DNA from: Pantoea agglomerans NBRC 102470
GTDB taxonomy: Bacteria > Pseudomonadota > Gammaproteobacteria > Enterobacterales > Enterobacteriaceae
DNA length: 64,000 nt
NCBI RefSeq assembly: GCF_001598475.1
Contig: NZ_BCZA01000002.1
Coordinates: 372,001-436,000 of the forward strand
Direction of reading: 5' to 3'
The notes below the pieces were generated by a model. That model saw only the letters and a program-made list of their open reading frames with translations, made no database searches and was not told the origin of the DNA. Positions within the stretch are counted from its first letter, which is position 1; every line of letters starts with the position of its first letter. Both the position numbers and the translations under genes were made by a program. Below, piece after piece: positions 9,517 through 19,003 of the stretch.

Positions 9517-10358
9517 CAGGCCATCGCCTGCGTCATCAGTCCAAACGCCTGCATACCCTGCGGCGTCCACGGCGTGCCGCGCACCATAGTCGCAGGCGCA
9601 TCGACCTGAGGGATGCCGAGGCTCTGTAGCCAGGCGGCCATCGGCAGCGCGGCATCGGTGTCAATGCGGAGAAACTCCCCCTGCAGCGTCTGCATCAATG
9701 TGGCGACCAGTGCCTGCGCGACTGAAAAATCTGCCGCGATCACCGGGCCAATCGCCCAGCCGTGACCAAAGCGGCGCAGGCTGGCGAAACCCTGAATTTG
9801 CTGATGATCATCCTGCAACAGCACCGTCTGGCAGTCGCGCAGCAGGTGGTCGAACAGTGCCGGACGATGCATGCCGTGCGCCTGCTGATCCAGCGTCACC
9901 AGTGTGGCGTGATCGGCCTGTGTTGCCGGACGCAGCTGCAGTCCCGCTGGGATCACGACGTCTGGAAGGGTGGTCACTGCGCGGGTCTGGTGCTGGCGAA
10001 TTTCACCGCAACTGACAAACCCGAGTTTTTCATACAAACCTTTGCCCATTTCGGTGGCGTGCAGACGCACATTACAGTCGGGTAATTTTTCCAGTTGCGC
10101 CAGCATCAGCTGTTTGCCCAGGCCACGCCCCTGCTGCTGGTTATCGACGATCACCAGCCCCAGCGTGGCGGCGCGCTCGCCCCAGCGCCAGAGCACCGCG
10201 CTCGCTATCAGCTTGCCCTGCTCTTCAATCACCGTACCCTCGCCCAGCTGCAGCGCCAGCTGCCAGTCTTCACGTCGATGGGGCCATTTCAGTGCCTGCG
10301 TTAAGGTGAAACAGGGGTCGAGATCGTCCGGCGTCATTGCGCGTATTTTCAGGCTCAT
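9516..10358 (-). CDS. Tandem-GNAT N-acetyltransferase
   Basis: A 280-residue protein with an N-terminal GNAT domain (acetyl-CoA loop QQQGRGLGKQL, about 75-85, followed by LYEKLGF) and a second, more diverged GNAT-like half from about residue 140. Two-domain GNATs of this size often act on amino acids or amine antibiotics. It starts at an ATG after AAGGAGA and lies 11 bases after the FAD oxidoreductase gene, ending in overlap with the dehydrogenase gene, so it is inside the same operon. Substrate cannot be read from sequence. Confidence 0.78.
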   Translation of the reverse strand: MSLKIRAMTPDDLDPCFTLTQALKWPHRREDWQLALQLGEGTVIEEQGKLIASAVLWRWGERAATLGLVIVDNQQQGRGLGKQLMLAQLEKLPDCNVRLHATEMGKGLYEKLGFVSCGEIRQHQTRAVTTLPDVVIPAGLQLRPATQADHATLVTLDQQAHGMHRPALFDHLLRDCQTVLLQDDHQQIQGFASLRRFGHGWAIGPVIAADFSVAQALVATLMQTLQGEFLRIDTDAALPMAAWLQSLGIPQVDAPATMVRGTPWTPQGMQAFGLMTQAMA

Positions 10359-10369
10359 TGCAGGTCTCC

Positions 10370-11701
10370 TTACATCATGCCTGGCGTTTCAAGTCCGCTG
10401 CCGTCAACCAGACGGCTGTAGCGATAAGGGGTGGGATCAACGACTGGCGTGGCTTCGGTCGCCAGATCGGCTGCCAGTCGTCCGGCACCCGGTCCGATAC
10501 CGAAGCCGTGGGCGCTGTAGCCCGCCGAGAGCACCAGCCCCGGCAGTTTCGCCACGGTGGAGATCACCGGAATCGCATCCGGGGTGCTGTCAATCATGCC
10601 GCCCCACGACTGCGCCAGCCGCAGGTTCGCCAGCGCCGGGTATTCACGCCGCATCGCCGCCAGTCCCTCTTCCACGATCGTTGCATCGGCTGCCGGATCG
10701 AGAATGCGCATGCGCTCAAACGGCGACTCGCGGTCAAATGCCCAGCCACCCATCGCTTCCGGGCCGTTGAAGAAAGGCGACAGGCCAAGATTCAGGGTGA
10801 GATTCTTGCGGCGACTTTTAAAGGTCGGATAGAACTGGCGAGCATAGCGCAGCCCCTGCGCGCCAGGTTCCAGACGACCGCGACCCGAGACGGATACGGT
10901 GTAGCTGCCGTCCATCTGTGGCCGACAGGCAAAGCCTGGAGTGTAAAGCGGCATGGCGATCGCCTGCTCAATGGGCTGCGTGCGGAAGGCGGTGCCAATC
11001 ACGTTGCCCAGCGGCAGATCGATACCGTGACGACGGCAAAACATGGAGGTCCAGGCCCCGGCGGCACAGATCACCCGGCTGGTTTTGATCAGGCCGCGCT
11101 CGGTCCAGACGCCGCTGACCCGACCGGCGGCGATATCCAGCCCGCGCACCGCGCATTGTTGAAACAGCAGCGCCCCTTTTTTCAGCGCGCCCGCCACCAG
11201 CCCCGGTGCGGCCAGCCGTGGTTCGGCGTGACCGTCGGTTGGCGCTGAGAGACCGCCCCGCCAGTTTGTGGTGCTGCCGGGCGTCATCGCTTTAGCCTGC
11301 TCCGCTGTGAGAATCGAACTGCGCACGCCATAGCCTTTTGCCATCTGGATCCACTTATCCCAGGCCGCGATGTCCGACTCTTCCTGCGTGGCGTAAACCA
11401 GCCCGCTGCGGCGGAAACCCAGCTCCTCGCCGGTTTCATCGTTAAGCTCACCCCAGCGTTGCAGCGCATAAATAATCAGCGGCAATTCACGTTCATCGCG
11501 GTTCTGCTGGCGACACCAGCCCCAGTTACGGCTCGACTGCTCCGCTCCTACCAGGCCTTTTTCGATTAGCACGACCTTCAGTCCCTGCTTCGCCAGCTCC
11601 CAGGTGGCGGCGGCTCCGGCGATACCGGCGCCAATCACCACTACATCGGCGGAATCGGGAAAATTCGCACTGTCCTGTACATAACGAATCGGTGCAGGCA
11701 T
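10370..11701 (-). CDS. FAD-dependent oxidoreductase (DadA/glycine oxidase-like)
   Basis: A 443-residue flavoprotein of the DAO family. The FAD-binding dinucleotide fold VVVIGAGIAGAAATWELAKQG lies at residues 20-40, ending in the acidic VVLIEKG strand, and a C-terminal GYSAHGFGIGPGAGR segment binds the flavin again. Relatives oxidise secondary or primary amines of amino acids to imines, giving a 2-oxoacid. It sits just after the peptide/opine ABC transporter genes with a 134-base gap that shows no clear gene. With a second DAO-type enzyme at 17019-18296, the cluster has two amine oxidases, which fits stepwise cleavage of an N-substituted amino compound such as an opine; that is inference. Confidence 0.82.
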   Translation of the reverse strand: MPAPIRYVQDSANFPDSADVVVIGAGIAGAAATWELAKQGLKVVLIEKGLVGAEQSSRNWGWCRQQNRDERELPLIIYALQRWGELNDETGEELGFRRSGLVYATQEESDIAAWDKWIQMAKGYGVRSSILTAEQAKAMTPGSTTNWRGGLSAPTDGHAEPRLAAPGLVAGALKKGALLFQQCAVRGLDIAAGRVSGVWTERGLIKTSRVICAAGAWTSMFCRRHGIDLPLGNVIGTAFRTQPIEQAIAMPLYTPGFACRPQMDGSYTVSVSGRGRLEPGAQGLRYARQFYPTFKSRRKNLTLNLGLSPFFNGPEAMGGWAFDRESPFERMRILDPAADATIVEEGLAAMRREYPALANLRLAQSWGGMIDSTPDAIPVISTVAKLPGLVLSAGYSAHGFGIGPGAGRLAADLATEATPVVDPTPYRYSRLVDGSGLETPGMM

Positions 11702-11835
11702 AACAAGAATACCTCTGTTGTCAGTATCTGATTAGCGCAGAGCGATATCACCGCTGTGTGCTGACCCGTGCCGCCCGCGCATTACATCAGTGCTGTGCAG
11801 GCGGATTAATCAGGGTGCCCGTTGCTTCAGGCAAC

Positions 11836-13500
11836 TCACTCTGCTTTTAAAATCTCTTCATGCTCATCCAGCCAGCCCTGACGCAGCTCCGGCACCGCGC
11901 GTTTCAGCCGCTCGAAATACAATTCGCTGGTCGGCTTGTCGTAGTCGCTGCGCGCCAGCTGGGTGACGATGCGACCGCTCTTCATCACCACGATTTCATC
12001 ACACACCGCGCGTACCGCATGCATGTCGTGGCTGATGAAGATCACCGAGAGTCCCAGTTCGCGGCGCAGTTCGCTGATTAAGTCGAGGACGGCGGCGGCA
12101 ACCACCGTATCCAGCGCCGAGGTCACTTCATCACACAGAATCAGATCCGGCTCAGCCGCCAGCGCGCGCGCCAGATTGACGCGCTGCTTCTGCCCGCCGG
12201 AGAGCGCCCAGGGACGCCGCCACAGCACGCTGCGCGGGAGCTGCACCAGATCCAGCAGCTGATAAAGCCGCTGCTGTCGGGCCGCACCGTTCAGACCGTG
12301 AAACAGCGTTAGCGGACGCGACAGGATGCGTTCAACGCTGTGAGCCGGGTTCAGCGCGGTGTCTGCCATCTGAAACACATACTGAATGCGGCGCAGCTCG
12401 TTGTCAGGCCGTTTTTGCATATCGCCCGCGATGTAGTGGCCGTTGAACAGAATATGGCCGTGGCTTGGAGCGTTGAGTCCGGCAATAGCGTGCGCCAGGG
12501 TGGTTTTACCTGAGCCTGACTCACCAATGATGCCAATCGCCTGCCCTTTCCACAGCCTGAGGTTGATATCCTCCAGAATGCGTATTTTCGGGTAGCCATC
12601 GCTGCCGCGCGGGCCATAACCTGCGCTGAGGTCGCGCACCTCAAGCAGCGGCTGAATATCGGCTGCAACCGGGCACCAGTTGCTGGGCCGCTCTTTCTGC
12701 CGCGCCGCCTCCATCAGTAAACGGGTGTACTCCGCCTGCGGCGCGCCGATCAGATGCGCGGTGCTGCCATACTCCGCCATTTTGCCGCGCAGCAGCACCA
12801 GTATCCGGTCTGCCATCTGCGCCACCACGGCTAAATCGTGACTGACGTAAATTGCCGTGACGCCGCGCTGCACCACCACGCGGCGAAACGCCTTCAGCAC
12901 TTCCACCTGCGTGGTCACATCCAGCGCGGTAGTAGGTTCATCAAGGATTACCACGTCAGGATCGCCAATCAGCGCCATCGCCGTCATCAGACGCTGTAAC
13001 TGACCGCCCGACACCTGGTGCGGGAAGCGGTCGCCAATGGTCTCGGGGTTGGGCAGCGCCAGTTCGCGGAACAGCTCAATCGCTTTGGCTTTTGCCGCTT
13101 TGCGGGTCAGGGTGCCGTGGATAACCACCGGCTCAATCACCTGGTCGAGGATCTTCATGCCCGGATTAAACGACGCTGCCGCGCTCTGGGCGATATAGGC
13201 GACTTTGTTGCCACGGAAAGCGCGCAACTGCCCCGGCGTCAGGCTGTTAACGTCGGTGCCGGCAACGTGAATGTTGCCGTCGGCGATGCGGCAGCCGCTG
13301 CGGGCGTAACCCATCAGCGCCATCGCGATCGTGGTTTTACCTGAGCCGGATTCGCCAATCAGCGCCAGCACTTCGCCCTTCTGCACGGTAAAGTGAATGT
13401 CGGAAACCAGGTCGATCTCTTCGCCGCGATCGGTCTGCGCAGTGACGCGCAGTTTATCCACCGAAATCACCGGCATCGCGGTATGTGGTGTCACGTTCAT
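11836..13500 (-). CDS. Peptide/opine ABC transporter, fused two-domain ATPase
   Basis: A 554-residue protein containing two complete ABC ATPase domains. Domain 1 has Walker A GESGSGKTT (49-57), signature SGGQ (164-167) and Walker B VVILDEPT; domain 2 has GESGSGKTT (326-334), LSGGQKQR near 430 and LILCDEVTSALD. This corresponds to DppD and DppF fused in one chain, a known arrangement in the family (GsiA-like). It powers import with the two permeases and the binding protein just upstream. The start follows GGAGG and overlaps the permease stop by ATGA, so synthesis is coupled. Confidence 0.9.
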   Translation of the reverse strand: MNVTPHTAMPVISVDKLRVTAQTDRGEEIDLVSDIHFTVQKGEVLALIGESGSGKTTIAMALMGYARSGCRIADGNIHVAGTDVNSLTPGQLRAFRGNKVAYIAQSAAASFNPGMKILDQVIEPVVIHGTLTRKAAKAKAIELFRELALPNPETIGDRFPHQVSGGQLQRLMTAMALIGDPDVVILDEPTTALDVTTQVEVLKAFRRVVVQRGVTAIYVSHDLAVVAQMADRILVLLRGKMAEYGSTAHLIGAPQAEYTRLLMEAARQKERPSNWCPVAADIQPLLEVRDLSAGYGPRGSDGYPKIRILEDINLRLWKGQAIGIIGESGSGKTTLAHAIAGLNAPSHGHILFNGHYIAGDMQKRPDNELRRIQYVFQMADTALNPAHSVERILSRPLTLFHGLNGAARQQRLYQLLDLVQLPRSVLWRRPWALSGGQKQRVNLARALAAEPDLILCDEVTSALDTVVAAAVLDLISELRRELGLSVIFISHDMHAVRAVCDEIVVMKSGRIVTQLARSDYDKPTSELYFERLKRAVPELRQGWLDEHEEILKAE

Positions 13501-14348
13501 GCTCCCTCCTTCGCCAGCGTCATCGGACGCATCGCCTGCAGGCTGTCAATAAACAGGTTGGCACCAATGGTCAGGCTGGCAATCGCCAGCGCGGGCATCA
13601 GCACCGCAGGCGAGCCGTCAAACAGCCCCTGCATATTTTCACGCACCAGCGTGCCCCAGTCGGCGTAGGGCGGCTGAACACCCAGACCGAGGAAGCTCAG
13701 GCCGCTCAGCAGCAGCACGATGTAGACAAAGCGCAGACCAAAGTCAGTCAGCATCGGGTGCACCATGTTGGGCAGGATATCGTGAATGGCGATATACCAG
13801 CGGCTTTCCCCCCGCAGCCGTGACGCCCGGACGTAGTCCATGCTGCGCAGCGAGCTGGCCATGGCAAACGCGATACGGAATGCGCCCGGCCAGTAGGTGA
13901 AGACCGCCGTGAGGATCAGCATTGGCAGTGAGGAGCCAAATACCGCGACTATCATCAGGGACAGCACTTTACCCGGCAGTACCAGCAGCGCGTCGTTGAC
14001 GCGGCCCAGTAACTCCTCCAGCCAGCGCCCCGCCACCGCTGCCAGCAGCGCCAGCAGCGTGCCGATCAGGCTGGCCAGCAGCGCCGCACTCAGCGCCAGA
14101 CCAATAGAGAACTTCGCGCCGTAGAGAATGCGGCTCAGCATGTCGCGCCCAAGATAGTCGGTGCCCAGCAGGTTATCAGACGTCAGGCCGCCCATCAGCG
14201 GGCCGCCGCCGATGTCATCAATGCTGTGCGGGGCCAGCGGGGTGCCGAATACCGCCATCAGCAGCCAGAACAGCGACATTATCAGACCCAGCCGTCCCGA
14301 CCAGGAGAGCGACTGTAAGAAACGCCAGGGCAACGAGAGAATATTCAT
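13497..14348 (-). CDS. Peptide/opine ABC transporter permease (DppC type)
   Basis: A 283-residue inner-membrane permease of the DppC/OppC group, with an N-terminal membrane segment followed by a periplasmic loop GTDYLGRDMLSRILYGAKFS (family signature) and several further hydrophobic segments. The EAA-type loop is visible around DYVRASRLRGESRW. I take the ATG at 14348, residue 5 of the longest frame: it overlaps the DppB-type stop as ATGA and has GGAG six bases upstream. It pairs with the permease encoded just before it. Confidence 0.88.
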   Translation of the reverse strand: MNILSLPWRFLQSLSWSGRLGLIMSLFWLLMAVFGTPLAPHSIDDIGGGPLMGGLTSDNLLGTDYLGRDMLSRILYGAKFSIGLALSAALLASLIGTLLALLAAVAGRWLEELLGRVNDALLVLPGKVLSLMIVAVFGSSLPMLILTAVFTYWPGAFRIAFAMASSLRSMDYVRASRLRGESRWYIAIHDILPNMVHPMLTDFGLRFVYIVLLLSGLSFLGLGVQPPYADWGTLVRENMQGLFDGSPAVLMPALAIASLTIGANLFIDSLQAMRPMTLAKEGA

Positions 14349-15301
14349 GCGCTTCTCCATTTCGGGTTAAAGGCGATAGTCAGAATGTCTGCCGCCAGCA
14401 GCAGGACCAGGTAGCAGGCGGCGAACAGCATCACGCAGAGCTGCACCACCGGCAGGTCGCGATTACTGACCGCATCCACCAGCTGGCTGGCCAGACCGGG
14501 ATAGCTGAAGATAGTTTCGATGATGATCACCCCGCCGAACAGATAGGAGAGGCTGAGTGAAATGGCATTGGCGATGGGGCCGACCGCGTTAGGCAGTGCG
14601 TGACGCAGCACCGCTCTCAGCGGTGAAACCCCTTTCAGCAGCGCCATCTCCAGATAAGGACTGTCGAGCTGGTTGATAATGGCTGCCCGCGTCATACGCG
14701 CCATCTGCGCCACCAGCACGCAGCAGAGCGTCAGCACCGGCAGCGCGTAGGCTTTGAGGTAACTCAGCAGGTCGCTATCCGGACTGCCGAACGACATCGC
14801 CGAGACCCAGTGCAGCTTGACGGCAAAAATCAGCACCGCCACCGTCGCTACCAGAAACTCCGGCACGGCAACCGTCGCCATGGTGCCGATGACCAGCGCC
14901 CGATCGAGTCGGGAACCGCGATTCATCGCCGCAATAATGCCGATAATCAGCGCCAGCGGCACGCAGATCAGCGTGGTGATACCCGCCAGTTCAAAGGTGG
15001 CGGGAATGCGCTGCGCCACCAGCTGCGAGACCGGCAAATGGCTGGCAAACGAGGTGCCAAAGTCGCCCTGCACCATGCCTGTCAGCCAGTGGAAGTAGCG
15101 CATCAGCAAAGGCTGATCGAGACCCAGTTGCTGCCGTAACGCCGCCACCGTTTCCGGCGTGGCGTTCTGGCCGAGGATCATCTGCGCTGCGTCGCCCGGC
15201 AGCAGGCTGGTGATGAAAAACACCACCGCCGAGACGATAAGCAAAGTCAGGATGCCGGCGCCAATTCGCCGGGCAATCAGGAACAGCATGTATCGGTTCA
15301 T
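14345..15301 (-). CDS. Peptide/opine ABC transporter permease (DppB type)
   Basis: A 318-residue inner-membrane permease of the DppB/OppB group. It starts with a membrane segment, then the conserved SLLPGDAAQMILGQNATPE stretch and QLGLDQPLLMRYFHWL typical of the family; the EAA loop lies near EMALLKGVSPLRAVLRHALPN. It has a clear AAGGAG site and follows the binding-protein gene by 27 bases. With the DppC-type partner it forms the translocation pore. Confidence 0.9.
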   Translation of the reverse strand: MNRYMLFLIARRIGAGILTLLIVSAVVFFITSLLPGDAAQMILGQNATPETVAALRQQLGLDQPLLMRYFHWLTGMVQGDFGTSFASHLPVSQLVAQRIPATFELAGITTLICVPLALIIGIIAAMNRGSRLDRALVIGTMATVAVPEFLVATVAVLIFAVKLHWVSAMSFGSPDSDLLSYLKAYALPVLTLCCVLVAQMARMTRAAIINQLDSPYLEMALLKGVSPLRAVLRHALPNAVGPIANAISLSLSYLFGGVIIIETIFSYPGLASQLVDAVSNRDLPVVQLCVMLFAACYLVLLLAADILTIAFNPKWRSA

Positions 15302-15328
15302 CGGCGCACTCCTTCCTCAAATAACGTA

Positions 15329-16936
15329 TCAGGCACTCAGCCACGCAAACTCATGGAAGCGATAGCCCATCATCATGCCTGACGGCCAGGCCTCCACCCC
15401 TTTGACCTTTTTGTTGTAGCCATCTGTGGAGCTGATAAAGGTCGGGATAAGGGTGCCGCAGTGGTCATAAATCAACTTCTGCATGTCACCATACATCTGC
15501 TTGCGTTTCGCCTGATCGCGCTCACCGCGTGCCGCGACCACCAGCTGATCAAACTGAGGGTTTTTCCAGCCCGATTCGTTATTCGGTGCGGTAGAGAGAT
15601 AAAACTGTGAGAAGAGCATGTCGAGCGTCGGACGCGGGTTTATCGAGCCATATCCCACCGGATCTTTCATCCAGTGCGAAGACCAGTAACCGTCATACGG
15701 CACACGTCGCACTTTGATGTTCAGCCCTGCCCCGCGCGCCATCTGCTGGATCATCTGACCGCCTTCATTTGCCCCTTCGATATTCGGCGTGGTGATAATC
15801 TCCACCGTGGAGCCGGCCATGCCCGCTTTTTTGATGTGGAACTTCGCTTTTTCAATGTCCAGCGCACGCGGTTTGAGATCGGCGTTATAGAGCGGATGCC
15901 ACGGCGGCACCGGGGTGTCATTACTGACGTCGCCGTAACCCTGCAGCACCGTTTTCACCAGCATTTCACGTGGCTGCAGATATTTCATCGCCAGCACGAA
16001 ATCTTCGTTGTTACCCGGCTTCACATCGGTGCGGATAATCAGGTTGGTGTACATGCCCGATTTACTCTCAAGCACGCCAAATTCGCTGCTGGCTTTGATG
16101 CGCTTGCAGTCGGCAGCGGTCAGCGTGGAGACCATCTGCAGATCGCCCGACATCAGGGCATTAACGCGCGCTGCGCCGTCGGTGACGCCAATCAGCTCTA
16201 CCTCATCCAGATGCGGCAGACCAGGCTTGTAGTAGTTGGGATTTTTGGTGCCGATGGTGCGCACACCCGGCATAAAGGCTTTGCAGACAAACGGACCGGT
16301 GCCGATGCCTTTGCTGAAATCTTTGGTGCCGTCCGGCACGATCAGAAACGGCGGTGTCGCCAGCATATAAGGGACGTCGAAGTTAGCGCTGCTCAGCTCC
16401 AGTTGCACCTCATTATCATTGACCGCGCTGAAGGTTTTGAACTGATCGGCCAGCTTAAAGGCGATAGAGGCGATGGCCGGATCTTTGTGACGGCTGAGCG
16501 AGTAGATGACATCTTTGGCAGTCAGCGGTTTGCCATCATGGAAAGTGACCCCCTTACGCAGTTTGATATGCCAGGTAATGCCGTCGCTGGATTCCAGCGA
16601 TTCGGCCAGCGCTGGCTGCGCCATCAGGTTTTTATCCAGCTCGGTCAGGCCGCTGTAGAACATAAACTGGCGGGTGTAATCCGCACTGTTGTTACTTTTG
16701 GCCGGATCAAGTGTATCGGTGGCCGAGGCATTCGACATCGCCGCCCGCAGTTTACCGCCCCTGACCGGCTTGTCGTCCGCCAGTGCCGCCCCTGAAAAAG
16801 TGATCAGGCCGCTGCTCATCACCGCACCGGCTGAGAGCATTTTCATCAGGCTGCGACGTGAAAGTGAGCCTTCGGTGATCATGCGCGTCAGTGCCGGATT
16901 TACCGCATCAGCGTCGTTATTATCAAATTTACTCAT
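15329..16936 (-). CDS. ABC transporter substrate-binding protein (family 5, SBP_bac_5)
   Basis: A 535-residue extracytoplasmic solute-binding protein of the peptide/opine/nickel family. Residues 1-55 hold a probable twin-arginine signal (SLSRRSLMK followed by a hydrophobic stretch ending SGAALA), unusual among Dpp-like binding proteins but known in this clade. The mature part has the family's WHIKLRKGVTFHDGKPLTAKDV motif near residue 125. It is first of the four transporter genes. The ligand cannot be told from sequence; neighbours (amine oxidases, amidohydrolase, aminotransferase) suggest a modified amino acid or short peptide. Confidence 0.88.
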   Translation of the reverse strand: MSKFDNNDADAVNPALTRMITEGSLSRRSLMKMLSAGAVMSSGLITFSGAALADDKPVRGGKLRAAMSNASATDTLDPAKSNNSADYTRQFMFYSGLTELDKNLMAQPALAESLESSDGITWHIKLRKGVTFHDGKPLTAKDVIYSLSRHKDPAIASIAFKLADQFKTFSAVNDNEVQLELSSANFDVPYMLATPPFLIVPDGTKDFSKGIGTGPFVCKAFMPGVRTIGTKNPNYYKPGLPHLDEVELIGVTDGAARVNALMSGDLQMVSTLTAADCKRIKASSEFGVLESKSGMYTNLIIRTDVKPGNNEDFVLAMKYLQPREMLVKTVLQGYGDVSNDTPVPPWHPLYNADLKPRALDIEKAKFHIKKAGMAGSTVEIITTPNIEGANEGGQMIQQMARGAGLNIKVRRVPYDGYWSSHWMKDPVGYGSINPRPTLDMLFSQFYLSTAPNNESGWKNPQFDQLVVAARGERDQAKRKQMYGDMQKLIYDHCGTLIPTFISSTDGYNKKVKGVEAWPSGMMMGYRFHEFAWLSA

Positions 16937-17018
16937 CTCTGTACCCTCAATAGTCAGGCGAACCGGGGATCATGTTCTGGCGGTGCTGATAACCTGGCGG
17001 TCAGCACCCGACGGGACG

Positions 17019-18296
17019 TTATGAAAGGCGATCCTTTGCTTTGTAATAGAGTCCTGCGAGCGGTAAAAACCATGGCTTGCCGTGATAACCGGGCAGCGCG
17101 GGCCATGTGTCGCGCTGCCAGGGATTTTCAGTGCGCTTTTCAGCCAGCAGACTGGCCATGACGTGTCCCATCCACACCGACATCTGGGTACCGTGACCGC
17201 TGTAGCCCAGTGAATAGAAGAGGCCATCCTGTTCACCCGCGTGCGGCAGACGATCGGCGGTCATGTCGACCATACCGCCCCAACAGTAATCCACCTGCGA
17301 CTGGCCAAGCTGTGGCAGCATCTGCGTCATCGCCCGGCGCAGGATCTCGCCGCTACGCGAATCCGACGTCGGGTTGCTGACGGCAAACCGCGCCCGCCCG
17401 CCAAACACCAAACGGCGATCGGCCGTGGTACGGAAGTAGTTGCCGATATTCAGTGAGGTGACATAGGTGCGATCGTTTGGCAGCACCTGGCGCAGCAGCG
17501 CCGGGTCGAGCGCCTCCGTCACCACGATAAAGCTGCCAACCGGCACAATGCGGCGCTGAAACCAGGGAAAAGGGCCGACGTTGGAGCAGCCGGTCGCCAT
17601 CAGCACTTTGTCCGCCAGAATGGTGCCCTGCGCGGTCTCTACCCGATGCTGATAACCCTTCAGGCGTTCTAACTTCGTCACGGCGTGGTGCGGGAAAATC
17701 TTCGCGCCGCTGCGGGCGGCGGCCTCAGCCAGCCCGACGCCGAACTTGCCCATGTGCATCTGACCGCCACGTTTCTGCAGCAGGCCGCCATGAAAGTCAT
17801 CGCTGGCGATCTCGTCACGCACTGCCGTTTTGTCGAGCAGTTCGATCTCCGGGTCAACGGTGCGGCGCATCAGTTCATACGCTTCCTGCAGCCCGGCCAC
17901 ATGCGACGCTTTGCTGGCGAGCTTAAGTTTGCCGCACAGCCGGAAATCGCAGTCAATCGCTTCATCCTGGATCAGTTGCTGGACATAGCTCACCGCCTCA
18001 TCAAATGCCCGGTAGAAGCGGCTGGCCTGCTCCAGACCCTGGCTCGCCACCAGCGAGGCGAAGTTCTGCGCCACACCGGTGTTGCAGTGGCCGCCGTTGC
18101 GCGCAGAGGCCTGGCTCATCACGTCGCCACTCTCCAGCAGCACCACGCTGATGCCGCTGCGCGCCAGGTTCAGGGCCGCCGAGATGCCGGTGAAACCACC
18201 GCCAATTACCACCACGTCCGCCCTTGCGGGCAGCGGTTCGCGTGCGGCCCCGGTAAAGGCCGGAGCGGTAGCCTGCCAGAACGATTCCAGTTTCAT
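17019..18296 (-). CDS. FAD-dependent oxidoreductase (PuuB/gamma-glutamylputrescine oxidase-like)
   Basis: A 425-residue DAO-family flavoprotein. It has VVVIGGGFTGISAALNLARSG with the following VVLLESG strand, the ARNGGHCNTG motif shared with PuuB and related amine oxidases, and a C-terminal GYSGHGTQMS segment. PuuB-like enzymes oxidise a primary amine to an aldehyde with H2O2 release. I start at ATG 18296, residue 30 of the longest frame, because the flavin fold then sits at the normal distance and the upstream codons overlap the HAD gene. An aldehyde dehydrogenase is encoded two genes upstream, which fits amine to aldehyde to acid. Confidence 0.83.
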   Translation of the reverse strand: MKLESFWQATAPAFTGAAREPLPARADVVVIGGGFTGISAALNLARSGISVVLLESGDVMSQASARNGGHCNTGVAQNFASLVASQGLEQASRFYRAFDEAVSYVQQLIQDEAIDCDFRLCGKLKLASKASHVAGLQEAYELMRRTVDPEIELLDKTAVRDEIASDDFHGGLLQKRGGQMHMGKFGVGLAEAAARSGAKIFPHHAVTKLERLKGYQHRVETAQGTILADKVLMATGCSNVGPFPWFQRRIVPVGSFIVVTEALDPALLRQVLPNDRTYVTSLNIGNYFRTTADRRLVFGGRARFAVSNPTSDSRSGEILRRAMTQMLPQLGQSQVDYCWGGMVDMTADRLPHAGEQDGLFYSLGYSGHGTQMSVWMGHVMASLLAEKRTENPWQRDTWPALPGYHGKPWFLPLAGLYYKAKDRLS

Positions 18297-18306
18297 GGGG
18301 TGTTCC

Positions 18307-18975
18307 TCAGAGTCCGACGACGCCAGGCAGGCCGCCGATATCGTTGATTTCGGTGTACTGGTAATACGGATTCGCCGGTTCATGACCGCGATTGACCCAG
18401 ACTTTGTTTTTGATGCCGAGATCGTGGGCAGTCATCAGGTCATAGCGGAAGCTGGAGGAGACGTGCAGGATCTCCTCCGGGCCGCAGCCGAGCTTATCCA
18501 GCATGTACTCGAAGCCCTTCATCTGTGGTTTGTAGGCTCCCGTCTCTTCTGCCGTGATAGCCATATAGATAGGTGCGCCCAGACGCGGTTCGTGATGCGG
18601 GATCAGGTCTTTCATCGAGTTGGTCAGCAGCACCAGCGGAAACTCCTTAGCCACCTTTGCCAGCCCGGCGGGCACGTCGGGATGCGGACCCCAGCTGGCG
18701 CAGTCGGTATAGATAAAGTCGCTGTCGGCTTTGTCCCAGCGGACGCCCCACTTTTTACAGGTGCGCTGCAGGGCATTACTCACCACGTCGTAATAGGGTT
18801 TCCACGCGCCGAGCACCTCATCCAGCCGGTAGCTGGAAAAGTCGGTGGTAAAGGCGTGCATTGCGTCCGGGTCGACGCGATCGCTGAAACAGCGCTGCGC
18901 AGCACCCGCCATATCGAAGCGAATCAGCGTGCCGTAACAGTCAAACGTGATGAATTTCGGTTTAAACAGTGCCAT
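18307..18975 (-). CDS. HAD-superfamily haloacid dehalogenase type II
   Basis: A 222-residue HAD hydrolase. The nucleophile D12 lies in FDCYGTLI, the motif II Ser/Thr in LLTNSMKD near 109, and a Lys in the TGAYKPQMKGF segment near 148 followed by HVSSSFRYDL, matching L-2-haloacid dehalogenase-type proteins. These act on 2-haloacids or related carboxylates, though many homologues in catabolic operons have unknown substrates. It lies between the aldehyde dehydrogenase and PuuB-like genes with short gaps (28 and 10 bases), so it is co-transcribed. Confidence 0.85.
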   Translation of the reverse strand: MALFKPKFITFDCYGTLIRFDMAGAAQRCFSDRVDPDAMHAFTTDFSSYRLDEVLGAWKPYYDVVSNALQRTCKKWGVRWDKADSDFIYTDCASWGPHPDVPAGLAKVAKEFPLVLLTNSMKDLIPHHEPRLGAPIYMAITAEETGAYKPQMKGFEYMLDKLGCGPEEILHVSSSFRYDLMTAHDLGIKNKVWVNRGHEPANPYYQYTEINDIGGLPGVVGL

Positions 18976-19003
18976 GTAACACCCTCGTCATTGTCAGTTG
19001 CGC